From Serratia sp. UGAL515B_01 (GTDB taxonomy: Bacteria; Pseudomonadota; Gammaproteobacteria; Enterobacterales; Enterobacteriaceae), in NCBI RefSeq assembly GCF_033095805.1, contig NZ_CP109901.1:4151432-4215431 (forward strand): a stretch of 64,000 nt of DNA, in the 5' to 3' direction. Within the stretch, counting starts at the first letter, position 1; each line of letters opens with the position of its first letter. The position numbers and the translations under genes are program-made. Positions 61,280 to 64,000 of this stretch are shown one piece after another. Under the pieces are notes generated by a model. That model searched no databases. It worked only from the letters and a program-made list of their open reading frames with translations, and was not told the origin of the DNA.

Positions 61280-61893
61280 TGCAGCCTTATCCGATCCCAG
61301 GGGCGGTAATCAGCGTCAGTGAAGAAATAAAGAAAAGCCGTTTCATCACCCAGTTGGCGCCGACCTGTGGAGTTGATGCGGCCAAAGCTTTTATTCACCA
61401 TGTTCGAGAAGAACACCCAGCGGCTCGGCATCATTGCTGGGCCTTTATTGCTGGCCCCCCAGGCGACTCGCAGCAGCTTGGGTTCTCTGATGACGGCGAG
61501 CCTTCCGGTACGGCAGGTAAGCCTATCTTAGCCCAATTGATGGGCAGTGGTATCGGTGAGATAACGGCTGTCGTTGTGCGTTACTACGGTGGTATCAAGC
61601 TAGGCACTGGTGGTTTGGTGAAAGCTTATGGCAGTGGAATACAGCAAGCGTTGAAACAGCTTATTGTCATGTACAAAGTGCCGCAGGTCGAATATACGTT
61701 GCTGTGCGATTACGCACAGCTAGCTCTGGTAGAGAATTTACTTCAACAAAGCGACGGGCGGATTGTTCATGGGGAATATGGTGCAGCCGTTGTGTTGCAT
61801 TTGGCTTTACCTGCAACGGGGATTGAGGCATTCGGGAATAAATTACGTGATAAAAGTCGCGGAAATTTGCAATTAATTCCCATATCGCAATAA
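61279..61893 (+). CDS. yigZ: IMPACT/YigZ family protein
   Basis: 204 aa, as E. coli YigZ. Two domains: the N-terminal UPF0029 (KSRFITQLAPTCGVDAAKAF, HHCWAFIAG, DDGEPSGTAGKPILAQL) and a C-terminal EF-G-IV-like fold. The eukaryotic homologue IMPACT regulates the GCN2 kinase by binding GCN1. The bacterial function is unsettled. Overlap with pepQ and proximity to trkH match E. coli. Confidence 0.92.
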   Translation: MQPYPIPGAVISVSEEIKKSRFITQLAPTCGVDAAKAFIHHVREEHPAARHHCWAFIAGPPGDSQQLGFSDDGEPSGTAGKPILAQLMGSGIGEITAVVVRYYGGIKLGTGGLVKAYGSGIQQALKQLIVMYKVPQVEYTLLCDYAQLALVENLLQQSDGRIVHGEYGAAVVLHLALPATGIEAFGNKLRDKSRGNLQLIPISQ

Positions 61894-61927
61894 TTCCCCC
61901 AACTGAATTGCTAAGGATCGTGCTGAA

Positions 61928-63379
61928 ATGCATTTTCGCGCCATAACCCGTATTGTGGGTCTGCTGGTTATCCTGTTTTCCGGGACAATGTTCATCCCCG
62001 GTCTGGTGGCATTAATCTACCGCGATGGAGCAGGCAGGGCATTTACCCAGACCTTCTTTGTAGCAGTGACGATTGGTTTAATGCTGTGGTGGCCAAACCG
62101 TAAGCAGAAAAATGAATTAAAACCGCGTGAGGGGTTTCTGATTGTTGTTCTGTTCTGGACGGTGCTGGGTAGCGTAGGGGCATTGCCTTTTCTGTTTTCC
62201 GAACGTCCTAATCTATCTTTGACAGATGCTTTCTTTGAGTCTTTCTCCGGTTTAACCACTACCGGCGCGACAACGTTGGTGGGGCTGGACGCTTTACCCA
62301 AAGCTATTCTTTTCTACCGCCAGATGCTGCAATGGATGGGCGGAATGGGGATCATTGTGCTGGCAGTTGCCATCCTTCCGATCCTCGGTGTTGGTGGTAT
62401 GCAGCTGTACCGGGCAGAAATGCCTGGCCCACTCAAAGACAACAAGATGCGGCCCCGTATTGCTGAAACGGCCAAAACCCTATGGCTGATCTATGTTTTA
62501 TTGACGATTGCCTGTGCTCTTGCGCTATGGGGGGCGGGCATGTCGGCGTTCGATGCTATCGGCCATAGCTTTGCCACCATCGCTATTGGTGGGTTTTCCA
62601 CCCATGATGCCAGTATCGGTTATTTTGCGAGCCCGACCATCAATAGCATTATTGCCATTTTCCTGTTGATTTCTGGTTGTAACTTCGGACTTCACTTTGC
62701 ATTGTTAAGTGGGCGCAGTTTAAGCGTGTATTGGCGAGACCCAGAATTCCGTATGTTCATTGCTGTGCAGTTTATCCTGGTACTGGTGTGCAGCGTGATA
62801 TTATGGTGGAACGGGGTTTATAAAAGTGGCATGGAAACGATTAATCAGGCTTTTTTCCAAGTGGTGTCGATGGCGACGACAGCTGGTTTCACTACCGACA
62901 GTTTTTCTAAATGGCCTCTGTTCTTGCCGATGTTATTGCTTTGTTCTGCATTTATTGGTGGTTGCGCAGGTTCAACCGGTGGTGGTCTAAAAGTAATTCG
63001 TATTCTCTTGCTGTATCTACAGGGAACGCGTGAGTTGAAACGTTTGGTACACCCTAATGCGGTTTACACCATCAAGCTCGGCAGGCGTGCACTGCCGGAG
63101 CGTATCCTTGAAGCCGTTTGGGGATTCTTCTCTGCCTATGCATTGGTGTTCATCATTAGCATGCTGGCTATTATTGCCACCGGTGTTGATGATTTCTCTG
63201 CTTTTGCGGCAGTAACAGCTACGCTCAATAACCTAGGACCAGGCCTTGGTGTTGTTGCTGATAACTTCACGACTATGCCGCCACCGGCGAAGTGGATATT
63301 GGTATTGACTATGCTTTTTGGTCGCTTGGAAGTTTTTACGCTACTGGTTCTTTTTACGCCGACATTCTGGCGTGAGTGA
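61928..63379 (+). CDS. trkH: Trk potassium uptake channel subunit TrkH
   Basis: 483 aa (E. coli 483). Polytopic with four MPM repeats; the K+ selectivity-filter loops are visible around SGLTTTGATTL, FATIAIGGFSTHD, VSMATTAGFTTD and ATLNNLGPGLG. It imports potassium with TrkA bound in the cytoplasm. It leads the trkH-hemG pair. Confidence 0.97.
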   Translation: MHFRAITRIVGLLVILFSGTMFIPGLVALIYRDGAGRAFTQTFFVAVTIGLMLWWPNRKQKNELKPREGFLIVVLFWTVLGSVGALPFLFSERPNLSLTDAFFESFSGLTTTGATTLVGLDALPKAILFYRQMLQWMGGMGIIVLAVAILPILGVGGMQLYRAEMPGPLKDNKMRPRIAETAKTLWLIYVLLTIACALALWGAGMSAFDAIGHSFATIAIGGFSTHDASIGYFASPTINSIIAIFLLISGCNFGLHFALLSGRSLSVYWRDPEFRMFIAVQFILVLVCSVILWWNGVYKSGMETINQAFFQVVSMATTAGFTTDSFSKWPLFLPMLLLCSAFIGGCAGSTGGGLKVIRILLLYLQGTRELKRLVHPNAVYTIKLGRRALPERILEAVWGFFSAYALVFIISMLAIIATGVDDFSAFAAVTATLNNLGPGLGVVADNFTTMPPPAKWILVLTMLFGRLEVFTLLVLFTPTFWRE

Positions 63380-63401
63380 AACTATATAAAGGAGTAACGC
63401 C

Positions 63402-63935
63402 ATGAAGGCACTGATTCTCTATTCAAGCCGTGACGGACAAACTCGCGCTATTGCTTCTTATATAGCTAACAAATTGCAGAATACCCAAAACTGTGACGTT
63501 TTCGATCTGCAGCAAATAGAGGCAATAGAACTTGAGCAGTATCAGAAGGTACTTATAGGTGCATCTGTGCGTTACGGGCATTTCTCACCGGCGTTGATGA
63601 AGTTTGTTAAACGCCATGCTGTGCAACTTAATCAAATGCCAAGTGCGTTCTTTGCCGTTAATTTAACTGCGCGTAAGCCAGAGAAACGTTCTCCACAAAC
63701 CAATGCCTACACTCGTAAGTTCTTGCTGTCATCGCCTTGGCAACCAAAACAGTGCGCCGTGTTTGCTGGCGCATTGCGTTACCCACGTTACCGATGGTTT
63801 GACCGTGTGATGATCCGTTTCATTATGAAGATGACAGGCGGAGAAACTGATACCAGTAAAGAGGTGGAATATACAGATTGGCAACAAGTGGACTACTTCG
63901 CCCAGGAATTGAGCCGACTCCAGTACGAAAAGTGA
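63402..63935 (+). CDS. hemG: Menaquinone-dependent protoporphyrinogen oxidase
   Basis: 177 aa (E. coli 181), flavodoxin-like. LILYSSRDGQTRAIASYIA binds the FMN phosphate, and IGASVRYGHFSPAL and NLTARKPEKRSPQTN mark the HemG subgroup with its long insert. It oxidises protoporphyrinogen IX to protoporphyrin IX using quinones. AAGGAG precedes the ATG. In related genomes an rRNA operon follows. Confidence 0.95.
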   Translation: MKALILYSSRDGQTRAIASYIANKLQNTQNCDVFDLQQIEAIELEQYQKVLIGASVRYGHFSPALMKFVKRHAVQLNQMPSAFFAVNLTARKPEKRSPQTNAYTRKFLLSSPWQPKQCAVFAGALRYPRYRWFDRVMIRFIMKMTGGETDTSKEVEYTDWQQVDYFAQELSRLQYEK

Positions 63936-63937
63936 CA

Positions 63938-63962
63938 AAAACGCCGCGTTGTGCAGCGTTTT
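63938..63962 (+). terminator. Terminator-like hairpin after hemG
   Basis: AAAACGC (63938-63944) pairs with GCGTTTT (63956-63962). The remaining bases to 64000 are A+T-rich, as in the upstream region of an rRNA promoter, but no rRNA sequence is reached. Confidence 0.5.
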
Positions 63963-64000
63963 GCTGAAAAAAACCGCGTTTGAAACATTTTTTTAAATTA

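Noticed and set aside
63936..64000. Start of a 16S rRNA gene after hemG
   Set aside because: Expected from synteny, but the window ends before any rRNA sequence appears.

Overview
The window is a chromosomal segment of an enterobacterium. The gene neighbourhoods (yigM-metR-metE-dlh-udp, rmuC-ubiE-ubiJ-ubiB-tatABCD-hemB-rfaH, ubiD-fre, fadBA, pepQ-yigZ-trkH-hemG), the Mg-type HemB placed between tatD and rfaH, and ERIC-type repeats point to Serratia or a close relative. Several genes are broken (rlmJ, a dedA gene, a luxR fragment, integrase stubs) and small non-autonomous repeats are abundant, so the lineage may be host-associated or recently eroding. Every frameshift I see lies in a homopolymer, so consensus error remains possible.

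Layout. 1-4210: frameshifted rlmJ, a gene-poor stretch with a truncated luxR-type regulator, and prlC. 4183-10227: an island at the 3' end of prlC, built from two related units with integrase stubs, DUF3289 genes, DUF943 membrane-protein genes and a gene I cannot name. 10.5-15.5 kb: periplasmic ankyrin protein, HIUase-like protein, two exported proteins of unknown role, panM. 16-22.2 kb: livKHMGF and an aminotransferase. 22.3-23.3 kb: a MITE and an orphan ugpQ. 23.4-31.4 kb: a histamine cluster, hdcT1-hdc-hdcT2-hisRS, divergent from an unusual gene that fuses a RAYT-like (Y1 transposase) domain to a degenerate histidyl-tRNA synthetase. 31.7-38.3 kb: yigM, metR, metE, dlh, udp. 38.6-43.1 kb: accessory block (tyrosine phosphatase, broken dedA, secreted histidine phosphatase, OprD-like porin) with MITEs and an ERIC. 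43.4-63.9 kb: conserved core genes for ubiquinone, Tat export, heme, fatty-acid oxidation and K+ uptake.

How the genes work together. The histamine cluster would import histidine, decarboxylate it with Hdc and export histamine through either of two antiporters, consuming protons; the second HisRS could keep tRNA-His charged while histidine is drained. The divergent RAYT-HisRS fusion has lost its HUH nuclease histidines and the HisRS catalytic arginine. I infer a DNA-binding histidine or tRNA-His sensor rather than an enzyme; this is the strongest candidate for an undescribed system here.

Two families of small repeats are visible. Family 1 (about 260 bp, TIR AGGCTGTGTCCCTTAACTG) has full copies at 22285 and 43055, a nested copy at 40018 and remnants at 1383, 26216 and 38358; the two full copies carry an internal segment in opposite orientations. 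Family 2 (about 150-180 bp, TIR CCTAAATAG) has copies at 32570, 40222 and 52413; the 32570 copy supplies the stop codons of both yigM and metR. No tRNA, rRNA or CRISPR array was seen. The window stops just after hemG, where an rRNA operon follows in related genomes.
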